Below are positions 7,132 to 16,006 of a DNA stretch of 24,002 nucleotides, piece after piece. Positions within the stretch are counted from its first letter, which is position 1. Each line of letters opens with the position of its first letter. A program made the position numbers and the translations under genes. Origin of the DNA: Gardnerella kenyensis (GTDB lineage: Bacteria > Actinomycetota > Actinomycetes > Actinomycetales > Bifidobacteriaceae); assembly GCA_003585735.1 (NCBI GenBank), contig NQOH01000001.1, positions 412,507 to 436,508 of the forward strand, read 5' to 3'. A model generated the notes under the pieces. The model had not been told where the DNA came from and did no database searches. It worked only from the letters and a program-made list of their open reading frames with translations.

Positions 7132-7194
7132 TTACTTATGCCGATATTAACGATATTAAGAAGAACACTAAAACGAACGTTAAAATAATCCAAG

Positions 7195-7659
7195 TTACGC
7201 GGTTGGCGGAATGCCAGCGCTCATTGACGCATCTCCAGCTACCCCAGAACCATACATTCCAGCCGCAAAACTCGCTTGCAAACTGTTAAGACTGTATCCA
7301 AGCGCCTCAAGCTGCGCGCGGCCGTCTTCATTAATGTTTTCAACGCTCCAGCGCGGCTTCCACGTCCAGTCAATGCGGAACTCTTCAACCAATCCCGCGA
7401 GCGCGTTCGCACACTCGTCCTCAATCAGCTCCGTTAACGGGCAAGCAGGAGTTGTAAGCGTCATGGTAATAATCGCGCGACCCAGCTCGTCAATTTCAAT
7501 GCCGTAAACTAGACCCAAATCAACAACATCAATGCCTAATTCCGGATCCACAACATCGTGTAAAGCGTCTAAAATATCGTCCTCTGTAACTCTGCCAATA
7601 TCGTTCGCGCTTAAAGGTGTCGACGCCGCCACCTCAACTGCCGATTTATTTTCTGCCAT
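7195..7659 (-). CDS. sufT: MIP18/SufT-like Fe-S cluster assembly factor (DUF59)
   Basis: The 154-residue protein carries the MIP18 (DUF59) domain: ALHDVVDPELGIDVVDLGLV in the first half of the domain and MTLTTPACPLTELIEDEC with the conserved reactive cysteine of the TPxCP motif. In actinobacteria a gene of this family closes the suf operon and helps cluster assembly or delivery to target proteins. I chose the ATG at 7659, which has AAGGA 5 nt upstream; the open frame continues further upstream but into the end of sufU and without conservation. The gene begins 35 nt after the sufU stop. A Gly/Ala/Ser-rich tail of about 25 residues ends the protein. The symbol follows common actinobacterial usage and is not certain. 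Confidence 0.87.
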   Translation of the reverse strand: MAENKSAVEVAASTPLSANDIGRVTEDDILDALHDVVDPELGIDVVDLGLVYGIEIDELGRAIITMTLTTPACPLTELIEDECANALAGLVEEFRIDWTWKPRWSVENINEDGRAQLEALGYSLNSLQASFAAGMYGSGVAGDASMSAGIPPTA

Positions 7660-7694
7660 AATATTCCTTGCTTTGCTTGTAACAAATTTCGATT

Positions 7695-8423
7695 TTACAA
7701 GTTGCCAAGAATTTGCGGATTTAAGTTTTGCGAGGCTTTTGCGATGCTGTCTTTTAAGCCTTCCCACGCCAAAAGCGCGCACTTTATTCGCATTGGGTAG
7801 CGCGATACGCCTTGCAAAACCATTGCGTCTTCCAGCGCATCTTCATCCTCTTCGTTTTGCAAACCTGCGCCTCGAGATTCCATAAGCTTGTGGAAAAGCG
7901 CGTCTAATCGCAAGGCTTCGTCAACCGACTTTCCTTCAACTAAATCAACCATCATCGAAAGGCTTGCTTGCGAAATTGAGCAACCGTGACCATCCCACTT
8001 AACGCTTGAAATTATTGGGGTTTCGTTATTACTTGCGATATTTGAAAGCTCCACGCGCATTGTGACTTCGTCGCCGCAAGTTGGGTTGAATTGGTGCGAT
8101 TGGCCTAAAGCAGAGTTTTCGCCGGATGCAACAGCGCAACTTTCGTGAGTATTGTTTAGTGTGATTTCAGCAGATTCTGTATTTTCGGCAGATTCGGCAG
8201 ATTCAGTAGATTCTTTATTTTCTGCAGGTTCTTGAGTTTCTTGAGTTTCTTCCTGCAGTTCCGCTTTTGCGAGCGCGTCCGTGCTTTCGAAATGAGTTTT
8301 GCCATGCGGATTTCGCGCAGCATCCAAAATCACTTCTTGATACATGCTTTCTAAGCCGTCACCAGACGTATCCCCAAAACCTTCACCAAAACCAGCGCCC
8401 GCACCAAAACCCATATCAAACAT
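7695..8423 (-). CDS. sufU: SufU, zinc-dependent sulfur-transfer protein, with acidic insertion
   Basis: SufU takes persulfide sulfur from SufS and passes it to the SufBCD scaffold. The conserved frame is present: MYQEVILDAARNPHG (27-41), NPTCGDEV (113-120), GHGCSISQAS (145-154) and RIKCALLAW (212-220). The four zinc ligands are expected at C116, D118, C148 and C215. At 242 residues it is far longer than the ~147 of Bacillus SufU. The extra length is mostly an insertion between G41 and N113, where the usual gap is about 20 residues, rich in Glu, Ser, Thr and Ala with ESAE-type repeats. There is also a glycine/phenylalanine-rich N-terminus. The ATG at 8423 has AAGGAG 5 nt upstream. It lies 55 nt after sufS in the operon. 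Confidence 0.94.
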   Translation of the reverse strand: MFDMGFGAGAGFGEGFGDTSGDGLESMYQEVILDAARNPHGKTHFESTDALAKAELQEETQETQEPAENKESTESAESAENTESAEITLNNTHESCAVASGENSALGQSHQFNPTCGDEVTMRVELSNIASNNETPIISSVKWDGHGCSISQASLSMMVDLVEGKSVDEALRLDALFHKLMESRGAGLQNEEDEDALEDAMVLQGVSRYPMRIKCALLAWEGLKDSIAKASQNLNPQILGNL

Positions 8424-8478
8424 TCGCTCTCCTTACCAACTCTAACTCGCTAAAGCACTAACTCGCTTGCTAACAACA

Positions 8479-9858
8479 TTATGCGCCAAAGTATGCGCGA
8501 ACGTGAGAAACAGCTTCGATTAATTCGCGAGCTTCTTCGATTGTGTTGTAAACGCCAACGGAAGCGCGGTTTGAAGCATACACGCCAAAATGACGGTGGA
8601 TCGGCTGAGCGCAATGATGCCCAACGCGAATCGCAATGCCCTGCGCATCCAAAAACTGGCCAACATCATGCGGATGCACTCCTTCAACTTCAAAAGCAAC
8701 CGTGCCAATTCGCTTGCTCAAATCAGTCGGCCCCAAAATGCGAACGCCCGGAATCTCACGCAATTTTAGCAATTCTGCAGCAATTTCCTGCTCATGCTCT
8801 GCGACTCGGCTCATGCCAATCTCGCGCAACCAATCCGCAGCAACTCCTGCCGCAACCATTTGCGCAACAGGCTGAGTTCCAGCTTCAAAACGGTAAGGCG
8901 CATCCATGTATTGCGCCGGCTTGTTAAGCCAAGCAAGCTCCACCATTGAGCCGCCGAAATTGGCCGGCGGAAGCGCGTCCAAAAGCTCACGGCGACCATA
9001 CAGGAATCCAACTCCCGTAGGACCGTACATTTTATGCGCACTAAAGGCTGCAAAATCAACGTTTAAAGCGTGGAAATCAACCGGAATATGCGGCACTGAC
9101 TGGCATGCGTCAAGCACAAAAATCGCGCCGACTTCATGAGCACGCTCGCAAATCGACGAAACGTCCGTAATAGCGCCAGTAACGTTGCTAATATGCGTAA
9201 CTGCAACGATTTTCGTGCGCTCGTCAATAATCGTGCGCAAATATTCCGCATCCGTGCGCACGCGGCCGTCCTCTGTTACGTCAATCCAGCGAAGCTCCGC
9301 TCCCGTGCGAAGAGCAAGTTCCTGGAAAGGCAGTAAAACAGAGTGATGATCCGCGCGAGATACGACTATTACGTCACCCTCGCGAAGAGCGAAATTTTTG
9401 CGAAAATCACGCTTAGAATCTGCAGAATCAGCTAAATCAGCACTGTCTTTTTTGCAAATTCTCGCCTTCGCACTAGCGTTACCAATAGCAGTTGCAAGAA
9501 GATTAAGCGCGCCCGTAGCTCCCGGAGTAACAACAATTTCCTCGCGCCCAGCTTCCGCGCACGCTCCAACAAGCCGCGCAACTTTCGCACGCGCTTGTTC
9601 AAACGCAACCGTAGAAAGAGCCGCCAACTCGTGCGCTCCCCTATGAACTCCTGCGTTAATCGTTTCGTAAAACTCTTTTTCGGCGTCGATTACAACTTGC
9701 GGCTTTTGCGAAGTTGCTGCAGAATCCAAGTAAATCAAGGGTTTTCCGTGCACAGTATCGTAAAGCGAATTGCCGTGAACTGTGCGACGCAAAATCGGAA
9801 ACTGCGAGCGCAAATCGCTAAATTCTCGCATAATATTTTCTTCAGTCACTGTAGTCAT
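8479..9858 (-). CDS. sufS: SufS cysteine desulfurase (class V aminotransferase fold)
   Basis: SufS is the PLP enzyme that removes sulfur from cysteine for Fe-S cluster assembly. The 459-residue product has the PLP lysine in FSAHKMYGPTG (K276), the D250/Q253 cofactor region VLDACQSVPH, and the catalytic cysteine in RVGHHCAQP (C416). It is about 50 residues longer than typical SufS. One insertion (about 131-157, with DSADLADSAD) lies between the TPGATGALNL and REGDVIV blocks. Near the N-terminus TVHG is duplicated by a 9-residue tandem repeat (27-38). No clear Shine-Dalgarno sequence precedes the ATG at 9858; the ATG at 9831 (MREFSD) is a reasonable alternative. It is separated from sufC by 42 nt. 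Confidence 0.95.
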   Translation of the reverse strand: MTTVTEENIMREFSDLRSQFPILRRTVHGNSLYDTVHGKPLIYLDSAATSQKPQVVIDAEKEFYETINAGVHRGAHELAALSTVAFEQARAKVARLVGACAEAGREEIVVTPGATGALNLLATAIGNASAKARICKKDSADLADSADSKRDFRKNFALREGDVIVVSRADHHSVLLPFQELALRTGAELRWIDVTEDGRVRTDAEYLRTIIDERTKIVAVTHISNVTGAITDVSSICERAHEVGAIFVLDACQSVPHIPVDFHALNVDFAAFSAHKMYGPTGVGFLYGRRELLDALPPANFGGSMVELAWLNKPAQYMDAPYRFEAGTQPVAQMVAAGVAADWLREIGMSRVAEHEQEIAAELLKLREIPGVRILGPTDLSKRIGTVAFEVEGVHPHDVGQFLDAQGIAIRVGHHCAQPIHRHFGVYASNRASVGVYNTIEEARELIEAVSHVRAYFGA

Positions 9859-9900
9859 ATTCTAAGCCGTTATTTAAAACTATTATTTTATAAGCCGCAC

Positions 9901-10677
9901 TTACGCCAGCGCCGACTCAGTTGCACCTTCCGGCAAATACTTGTCGTAGCCTTCTTCTTCCAGCTCGTCCGCAAGCTCCGGGCCTGCAGTCTTCACAAAG
10001 TGACCTTGCGCAAAAACGTGCACAATATCCGGCTTAATATACTTGAGGATTCGCGTGTAATGCGTAACCATCATAATGCCCAAACCGGTGTTTTCTTTAG
10101 CACGATTCACGCCTTCAGACACAATTCGAAGCGCGTCAACGTCGAGACCGGAATCAGTTTCGTCCAAAATCGCGAACTTTGGTTTCAAAAGCTCTAGTTG
10201 CAAAACTTCAGCACGCTTCTTTTCGCCGCCGGAGAAGCCTTCGTTTACAGAACGAGACGCGAATTTTGGATCCATTCGAAGCTTTTTCATAGCTTCGCTA
10301 AGTTCTTTAACCCAGCTTCTTAAAGATGGAGCTTTGCCTTCGACTTCTGTTTTTGCGGTGCGAAGGAAATTCGTCATCGACACGCCTGGTACCTCTACTG
10401 GGTATTGCATTGCAAGGAAAAGTCCGGCTTTTGCGCGCTCGTCAGGAGTCATTTTCAAAATATCTTCGCCGTCGAGAAGAACTTGACCGGAATCGACTTC
10501 ATACTTTGGGTGACCTGCCAAAGTGTACGCAAGAGTAGACTTTCCGGATCCGTTAGGACCCATAATTGCGTGCGTTTCGCCAGAATTAACAGTAAGATTT
10601 ACGCCTTTTAAGATTTGCTTGCGACCTTCTTTTGTTTCTACAGAAGCGTACAAATCCTTAATTTCCAAAGTTGACAT
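9901..10677 (-). CDS. sufC: SufC, Fe-S assembly ATPase
   Basis: SufC is the ABC-type ATPase that drives the SufBC2D scaffold in the cytoplasm. The 258-residue protein shows Walker A GPNGSGKST (40-48), the ABC signature FSGGEKKR (148-155), Walker B FAILDETDSGLD (168-179) and switch histidine H206. The SufC-type DETDSGLD form separates it from transport ATPases. The ATG at 10677 has AGGAG 6 nt upstream, and the gene starts 9 nt after the end of sufD, so it is in the same transcript. Length is normal for the family. Confidence 0.97.
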   Translation of the reverse strand: MSTLEIKDLYASVETKEGRKQILKGVNLTVNSGETHAIMGPNGSGKSTLAYTLAGHPKYEVDSGQVLLDGEDILKMTPDERAKAGLFLAMQYPVEVPGVSMTNFLRTAKTEVEGKAPSLRSWVKELSEAMKKLRMDPKFASRSVNEGFSGGEKKRAEVLQLELLKPKFAILDETDSGLDVDALRIVSEGVNRAKENTGLGIMMVTHYTRILKYIKPDIVHVFAQGHFVKTAGPELADELEEEGYDKYLPEGATESALA

Positions 10678-10686
10678 TATTTTCTC

Positions 10687-11949
10687 CTATTCTTCCGTTC
10701 TTGCAAGACGGCGCTCAATAGCCTTCATTAAGTGATCAACAATTTCCGGAACGCCAATTTCTTCAATCAGCTCGTTAAAGAATCCGCGCACAACAAGCTT
10801 TCTGGCCTCAATTTCACTAATTCCGCGAGACTGCAAGTAGAAAAGCTCTTCGTCGTCAAATCTACCAACCGAACTTGCGTGACCTGCGCCAATAATATTG
10901 CCGTTTTCAATTTCCAAATTCGGCTCAGAATCAGCGATTGCGCCAGGAGTGAGCACTAAATTACGGTTCAACTCGTACGAATCTGTGCCAGGAGCTTCCG
11001 GCTTAATAAGCGCGTTTCCAACCCAAGTCGAATGCGCGCCCTTTCCTTCCAAAGCGCCCTTGTACACAACTCTGGACTTGCATTCCGGATGATTATGCAC
11101 AACCATCGTGCGGTGCTCCACATGCTCGCCCGGATCCACAAAATACATGCCGAGCATGTTCAAATCGCCCTGCTCGCCGCCAAAATCCTGATCCATGCGA
11201 ATGCGCACAACGTCTCCGCCAAGAGTGACCATCGTGTGGCGAAGCGAAGCTCCCTCACCAACGTGAATACGCTGATTTCCAACATGTTTGCTACCCAAGT
11301 CCCACTCTTGAATAAATGTAGTAGAAACATGCGCGTGCTTTCCGAGGATGATTTCCACGCCTTCAGCAAGTTTTGCACAGCCGGTATGTTCGATAATAAT
11401 ATCTGCGTTTGAGCGAGGATCTGCTTCGATTACTAAGTGCAGAGCGTCAAGCGGCAGCGCGTCAAGCGATTGCAGATTATTCCCGTGAATTTGCAATACG
11501 ATTGGCTTTTTGATTTCGCCAGATACGTGAAGTACGTGCGCTTGTTTCGCCGCGTTCCACGCGACTGCAGCTGCGCGATCAGACGGCTTCATGTCGGTGT
11601 GAGGAGCATCGTTTTGCGGCTTTACTTGCAAACTTACGGAACCTTCGCTGCCAACGTAAGAATCATCTAATTCTGCTCCACCAACGCCTTCAAGCTTTAC
11701 TTGAAGACTATTAGCCGGCTCAAAGCATTCAAAAAACTCGGAAATTCGCTCAACTGGAGTGTATCGCCAATCTTCCTGCTTGCGCGTTGGAATCGCAAAA
11801 TCTTCCACGTTAAAAGAGCGCACAGATTTGTCGGCGCTAGAAGGCATTGCTGCAGGAACAGCGTAAGGATCATTAGGGTCTGCTACAGGAATACTAATTT
11901 CTTTTTCAGCCATTTTATTGCCTAAATTCTTTTCCAAATCTTCGCTCAT
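10687..11949 (-). CDS. sufD: SufD, Fe-S scaffold subunit
   Basis: SufD pairs with SufB in the SufBC2D complex that builds Fe-S clusters. The 420-residue product has the SufB/SufD beta-helix core and the conserved C-terminal block GHASSVGRFDDEELFYLQSR with its histidine, followed by GISEIEARKLVVRGF. It lacks the SufB cysteine motif, which distinguishes the two paralogues. The ATG at 11949 shares one base with the sufB stop (TGATG), typical of translational coupling. An internal ATG at 11913 (MAEKEIS) is an alternative because the first 12 residues are poorly conserved in appearance. Confidence 0.95.
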   Translation of the reverse strand: MSEDLEKNLGNKMAEKEISIPVADPNDPYAVPAAMPSSADKSVRSFNVEDFAIPTRKQEDWRYTPVERISEFFECFEPANSLQVKLEGVGGAELDDSYVGSEGSVSLQVKPQNDAPHTDMKPSDRAAAVAWNAAKQAHVLHVSGEIKKPIVLQIHGNNLQSLDALPLDALHLVIEADPRSNADIIIEHTGCAKLAEGVEIILGKHAHVSTTFIQEWDLGSKHVGNQRIHVGEGASLRHTMVTLGGDVVRIRMDQDFGGEQGDLNMLGMYFVDPGEHVEHRTMVVHNHPECKSRVVYKGALEGKGAHSTWVGNALIKPEAPGTDSYELNRNLVLTPGAIADSEPNLEIENGNIIGAGHASSVGRFDDEELFYLQSRGISEIEARKLVVRGFFNELIEEIGVPEIVDHLMKAIERRLARTEE

Positions 11950-13487
11950 CAGCCCACGGATCCTTCCATTTGCAACTCAACTAAGCGATTAAGTTCAAGC
12001 GCGTACTCCATCGGCAGCTCGCGGCTAATCGGCTCCACGAAGCCGCGCACAATCATGCCCATAGCCTCTTTTTCTTCAAGACCGCGGCTCATCAAGTAGA
12101 AAAGCTGATCTTCGGAAACCTTGGAAACAGTAGCCTCGTGAGCCATCGAAACGTCGTCTTCGCGCACGTCAACATGCGGATAAGTATCGGACCTGGAAAA
12201 ATCGTCAACAAGCAAAGCATCGCACACAACAGACGAACTAGAACCCTTCGCACCCTTAATAATCTTCACAAGACCGCGGTAAGCAGAACGTCCGCCGCCG
12301 CGCGAAATCGACTTCGCAACAATCGTAGAACTCGTATGCGGAGCTAAATGAATCATCTTCGCACCAGTATCCTGGTACTGTCCGCGGCCGGCAAAGCTCA
12401 AAGACATGGTTTCTGCTTTTGCGTAAGGCTCGGCAAGAATACAAGCAGGATACTTCATAGTTGCCTTGGAGCCGATGTTGCCGTCAACCCACTCCATTGT
12501 GCCGCCTTCGCGCACGTAAGCTCGCTGAGTTACCAAGTTGTACACGTTGTTCGACCAGTTTTGCACAGTTGTGTAACGCACGCGCGCATGCTTTTCCACA
12601 ACAATTTCAACGTTTGCAGCGTGAAGCGAATCCGTGGAATAAATAGGAGCCGTGCAACCTTCAACGTAATGCACGTACGAGCCTTCATCCGCAATAATCA
12701 GCGTGCGCTCAAACTGACCCATGTTCGGCGTATTAATGCGGAAGTAAGCCTGAAGAGGAATATCCACATGCACGCCTTTTGGCACATACACGAACGAGCC
12801 GCCGCTCCAAGCGGCAGTGTTAAGAGCCGCAAACTTGTTGTCGTCAACAGGAATCACAGTTGCAAAATACTTTTTTACAAGCTCCGGATACTTTTGAACT
12901 GCAGTATCCGTGTCAACAAAAATCACGCCTTGAGCAGCCAAGTCTTCGCGAATCGAATTGTAAATAACTTCAGACTCGTACTGTGCTGCAACGCCTGAAA
13001 CTAAGCGCTTTTTCTCCGCTTCTGGAATGCCGAGCCTATCGTAAGTTTTGCGAATATCTTCCGGTAAATCGTCCCAAGTTTTTGCTTGATCATGAACCGG
13101 ACGCACGTAATACTTGAAATCGTCGGCGTCAAAACCGCTTAAATCAACGCCCCAATCAGGCATCGGCTTTTGCAAAAACGCGCGGTAGCCTTGCAAGCGA
13201 AGGTTTAGCATCCATTCTGGCTCGTTTTTATCGGCGGAAATTGCGCGCACAACCGACTCGTCAATACCCTTTTTTGCAGCTTCGCCTGCAGCATCCGAAT
13301 CGTGCCAGCCGTAATTGTAATCGCCAAATTCAGCAACAATCTGCTCGTCTTGACGAATTTTCTCTTCATTTACACGAGCGCGATCTGCCACATACTGGCT
13401 CATTTCAACGTCTGCAGCTTTATTTTTTGCGGGCTTACCATCGCTTGCTGTAACGCTTGTATGACTAATATTGCTACTATCGCTCAT
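11949..13487 (-). CDS. sufB: SufB, Fe-S scaffold subunit
   Basis: SufB is the main scaffold on which clusters form. The 512-residue product shows the expected landmarks: YNYGWHDSD near the N-terminus, [15 protein letters not shown], the EGCTAPIYS motif with the conserved cysteine, [14 protein letters not shown] with a second cysteine, and the closing [20 protein letters not shown] block. I chose the ATG at 13487 (MSDSSNIS), which has GGAGG about 11 nt upstream. The frame stays open to 13553, but the extra 22 residues ([13 protein letters not shown]...) are basic and look like non-coding translation. It is the first gene of the operon; no sufR-type regulator gene precedes it in this window. 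Confidence 0.96.
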   Translation of the reverse strand: MSDSSNISHTSVTASDGKPAKNKAADVEMSQYVADRARVNEEKIRQDEQIVAEFGDYNYGWHDSDAAGEAAKKGIDESVVRAISADKNEPEWMLNLRLQGYRAFLQKPMPDWGVDLSGFDADDFKYYVRPVHDQAKTWDDLPEDIRKTYDRLGIPEAEKKRLVSGVAAQYESEVIYNSIREDLAAQGVIFVDTDTAVQKYPELVKKYFATVIPVDDNKFAALNTAAWSGGSFVYVPKGVHVDIPLQAYFRINTPNMGQFERTLIIADEGSYVHYVEGCTAPIYSTDSLHAANVEIVVEKHARVRYTTVQNWSNNVYNLVTQRAYVREGGTMEWVDGNIGSKATMKYPACILAEPYAKAETMSLSFAGRGQYQDTGAKMIHLAPHTSSTIVAKSISRGGGRSAYRGLVKIIKGAKGSSSSVVCDALLVDDFSRSDTYPHVDVREDDVSMAHEATVSKVSEDQLFYLMSRGLEEKEAMGMIVRGFVEPISRELPMEYALELNRLVELQMEGSVG

Positions 13488-13638
13488 ACGCTTATAGCAC
13501 CTCCATGCATAACGCTGCCACGCTCTTACTTGCGCGCGTAATCGCAAAAGCATTCCCCAACGTTACTTTTGCATTCTTCTTAGTCTATTTCCTACCTATT
13601 TAAGGGTACCGCGTAATGCGATTTCTTGGTATAGCTGT

Positions 13639-13668
13639 GTTATAAACAAAACGTAATGTTTCTCACAA
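13639..13668 (-). promoter_or_regulatory. Possible suf operon promoter
   Basis: On the minus strand a -35-like TTGTGA (13663-13668) and a -10 TATAAC (13639-13644) are 18 bp apart. This would give an untranslated leader of about 145 nt before sufB. It is the best pair I could find between the pyrG terminator and sufB, but the match is moderate. Confidence 0.38.
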
Positions 13669-13682
13669 TCAATTAAATAAAT

Positions 13683-13719
13683 AAGCGGCAAAACTTAAGG
13701 ATCCTAAGTTTTACCGCTT
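13683..13719 (-). terminator. Terminator downstream of pyrG
   Basis: AAGCGG (13683-13688) and CCGCTT (13714-13719) enclose AAAACTTA and TAAGTTTT arms around a GGATCC centre, giving an almost perfect long stem with one unpaired C/A and one extra A. On the minus strand it is followed by a T-rich tract. It separates the pyrG transcript from the suf operon, which lies in the same direction, and it is close to symmetrical. Confidence 0.75.
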
Positions 13720-13784
13720 AACTTTACTTACTTAAGTTTTATTTAAATCTTACTTAAGATTGACTTACTTAAGTCTTACTTAAG
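13694..13784. repeat. Cluster of five CTTAAG motifs between pyrG stop and its terminator
   Basis: CTTAAG occurs at 13694, 13731, 13753, 13768 and 13779. On the minus strand four of these extend to CTTAAGTAAG. Neighbouring copies form small hairpins such as AGTCTTACTTAAGACT (13772-13787). The array starts directly after the pyrG stop codon (13786-13788). Confidence 0.75.
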
Positions 13785-13785
13785 A

Positions 13786-15468
13786 CTACTTATCTTCCTT
13801 GCTATTTTGAGCAGCCTCTTGATGCTCAAGAGCAGCAGCAACCAAGCCAGCAAACAGAGGATGAGGCTTAGTTGGACGAGACTTAAACTCTGGATGAGCT
13901 TGAGTTGCCACATAGAATGGGTGAACATCTTTTGGAAGCTCCACAAACTCAGTCAAATTACCGTCCGGGCTTTGACCACTAATACGCAAGCCAGCTTCAC
14001 GCAAACGATCCTTATACGCAACATTCACTTCGTAACGGTGACGGTGACGCTCAGTAACATGCGTAGTGCCGTAAAGCTCAGCAACAATAGAGCCTTCTTC
14101 AAGCGTTGCAGGGTAAGAGCCGAGTCGCATTGTGTGACCCATATCTCCCTTACCAGCCACAATATCTTTCTGCTCTTCCATAGTTGCAATTACTGGATCG
14201 CCACAATCCTTCTCGAACTCTGTGGAATTAGCATCCTCAAGTCCAAGCACGTGACGAGCGTACTCAATAACCACAGATTGCAAGCCAAGGCAAAGACCAA
14301 GCGTTGGCAAACCGTGCTCGCGAGCGTAACGAAGCGCACCAATCTTACCTTCAATGCCGCGAATACCAAAGCCGCCTGGAATAACCATGCCGTCCATTTG
14401 GTCAAGAGCTGCTGCCGCACCTTCTTGAGTTTCGCACTTGTCGGCCGCAACCCAACGAACGTTTACCTTAGCCCAGTTTGCAAAACCGCCAGCCTTAATA
14501 GCTTCCGTAACAGAAAGGTAAGCGTCTGGCAAATCAATATACTTACCAACGATTGCAATGTTCAGCTCATGCTTTGGATGATGCACGCGCTCAAGCAAAT
14601 CTTCCCACTCGTTCCAATCAACATCGTGGAATGGAAGCTCAAGTTCGCGCACAACGTAAGCGTCCAAGCCTTCGTTGAACAAAATCTTCGGCACATCGTA
14701 AATGCTTGGAGCATCCACGCAGTTCACAACGCCTTCAGCATCAACATCGCACATAAGCGAAATCTTGTCTTTAATGCCTTGATTAAGCGGACGATCCGAA
14801 CGCAAAACAAGCGCGTCTGGAGAAATGCCAAGAGAGCGAAGCATCATCACAGAATGCTGAGTTGGCTTAGTTTTCAACTCGTGCGCAGCTGCAATATAAG
14901 GAACCAAAGAAACGTGCACAAACATGCAGTTTTCAGGACCCAAATCGCGGCGAACTTCGCGAGCAGCCTCCAAGAATGGCTGGGATTCAATATCGCCAAC
15001 TGTGCCGCCGATTTCCGTAATAATTACGTCAACATCGTCGGAAGCTTGCGCGCGCATACGCGACTTAATTTCGCCAGTAATATGCGGAATAACTTGCACA
15101 CACTGACCCAAATATTCACCAGCACGCTCTTTACGAAGCACAGACTGGTAAATTTGACCAGTTGTGACATTAGCTTTTTGGCTTAGGAAAACATCAAGGA
15201 ATCGCTCGTAGTGACCAATATCAAGATCTGTTTCTGCACCATCTTCCGTAACATAGACTTCACCATGCTGGAATGGATTCATTGTGCCAGGGTCAACGTT
15301 GATATAAGGATCGAGTTTTTGTTGCAATACGTGCAATCCGCGGCTTCGTAAAAGTCGGCCTAACGAAGATGCAGTAAGGCCTTTTCCAAGGGACGAAACA
15401 ACGCCACCAGTGACGAAAATATGCTTTGTAATATGCTCCTGAGAGTTACCATGTTGTCTTCTAACCAT
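13786..15468 (-). CDS. pyrG: CTP synthase
   Basis: The enzyme makes CTP from UTP using glutamine-derived ammonia and ATP. The 560-residue product has the N-terminal synthetase domain with [20 protein letters not shown] (about 18-37) and the C-terminal class I glutaminase domain. The triad is visible: the nucleophile C393 in [11 protein letters not shown], and H525 and E527 in [11 protein letters not shown] chose the ATG at 15468 (MVRRQHGN), with GGAG 4 nt upstream; the frame is open to 15534, but this would overlap the end of aroQ and adds non-conserved residues. It lies 62 nt downstream of aroQ and appears to be the last gene of the alaS-to-pyrG run. Confidence 0.97.
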   Translation of the reverse strand: MVRRQHGNSQEHITKHIFVTGGVVSSLGKGLTASSLGRLLRSRGLHVLQQKLDPYINVDPGTMNPFQHGEVYVTEDGAETDLDIGHYERFLDVFLSQKANVTTGQIYQSVLRKERAGEYLGQCVQVIPHITGEIKSRMRAQASDDVDVIITEIGGTVGDIESQPFLEAAREVRRDLGPENCMFVHVSLVPYIAAAHELKTKPTQHSVMMLRSLGISPDALVLRSDRPLNQGIKDKISLMCDVDAEGVVNCVDAPSIYDVPKILFNEGLDAYVVRELELPFHDVDWNEWEDLLERVHHPKHELNIAIVGKYIDLPDAYLSVTEAIKAGGFANWAKVNVRWVAADKCETQEGAAAALDQMDGMVIPGGFGIRGIEGKIGALRYAREHGLPTLGLCLGLQSVVIEYARHVLGLEDANSTEFEKDCGDPVIATMEEQKDIVAGKGDMGHTMRLGSYPATLEEGSIVAELYGTTHVTERHRHRYEVNVAYKDRLREAGLRISGQSPDGNLTEFVELPKDVHPFYVATQAHPEFKSRPTKPHPLFAGLVAAALEHQEAAQNSKEDK

Positions 15469-15530
15469 GGAACTCCATAGTATCTTCGAGCCTCGACGCT
15501 GGGTGTTGATTCGCAAAAAATCGAACAAAA

Positions 15531-15986
15531 TCAAACAAGATGCGCAACGGCCTCTAAAGCAAGCTTGTAACCATACAATCCCATGCCGGTAATTGTGCCG
15601 GTTGCAACAGGACTTATTACGCTTATTCTGCGGAATGAATCGCGTGCAGAAGGATTAGAAATATGCACTTCCATTAGCGGCACGCCTGCATCCAAAACCA
15701 TGTGAGCTGCGTCTGCGAGCGCATAACTGTAGTGCGTAAAAGCAGCAGGATTCATAACAACAGGCGTGCGAGTATCAGCAGCTTCGTGCATCCAGTGAAC
15801 CATTTGCGCTTCGTCGTCACTTTGGCGCACTTCTACTTCAAACCCAAGCTCCGCTCCCCACTTTTCGCAATATTCGCGCAAAGTTTCAAAATTTTCGCTA
15901 CCGTATACGTCCGGCTGACGAACTCCAAGACGGCCAAGATTAGGACCGTTTACTACAAGCACTTTTTTTGGTTGTTGATTTTCCAT
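15531..15986 (-). CDS. aroQ: 3-dehydroquinate dehydratase, type II
   Basis: This is the third shikimate-pathway step, converting 3-dehydroquinate to 3-dehydroshikimate. The 151-residue protein fits the small dodecameric type II family: [17 protein letters not shown] (13-29) with catalytic R23 and Y28, [16 protein letters not shown] (78-93) with N79 and H85, and MEVHISNP (105-112) with H108. The ATG at 15986 has GAGAGG 6 nt upstream. The gene starts 20 nt after aroKB, so they are co-transcribed. Length is normal. Confidence 0.96.
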   Translation of the reverse strand: MENQQPKKVLVVNGPNLGRLGVRQPDVYGSENFETLREYCEKWGAELGFEVEVRQSDDEAQMVHWMHEAADTRTPVVMNPAAFTHYSYALADAAHMVLDAGVPLMEVHISNPSARDSFRRISVISPVATGTITGMGLYGYKLALEAVAHLV

Positions 15987-16006
15987 GAGTTGCCTCTCAA
16001 GATTAA

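Noticed and set aside
13488..13553. A 22-residue N-terminal extension of SufB
   Set aside because: The extension is Arg/Trp-rich and not SufB-like, and GGAGG lies properly placed for the ATG at 13487.
13807..15186. A 459-codon plus-strand open frame opposite pyrG
   Set aside because: It is a shadow of pyrG with no recognisable domain or ribosome binding site.
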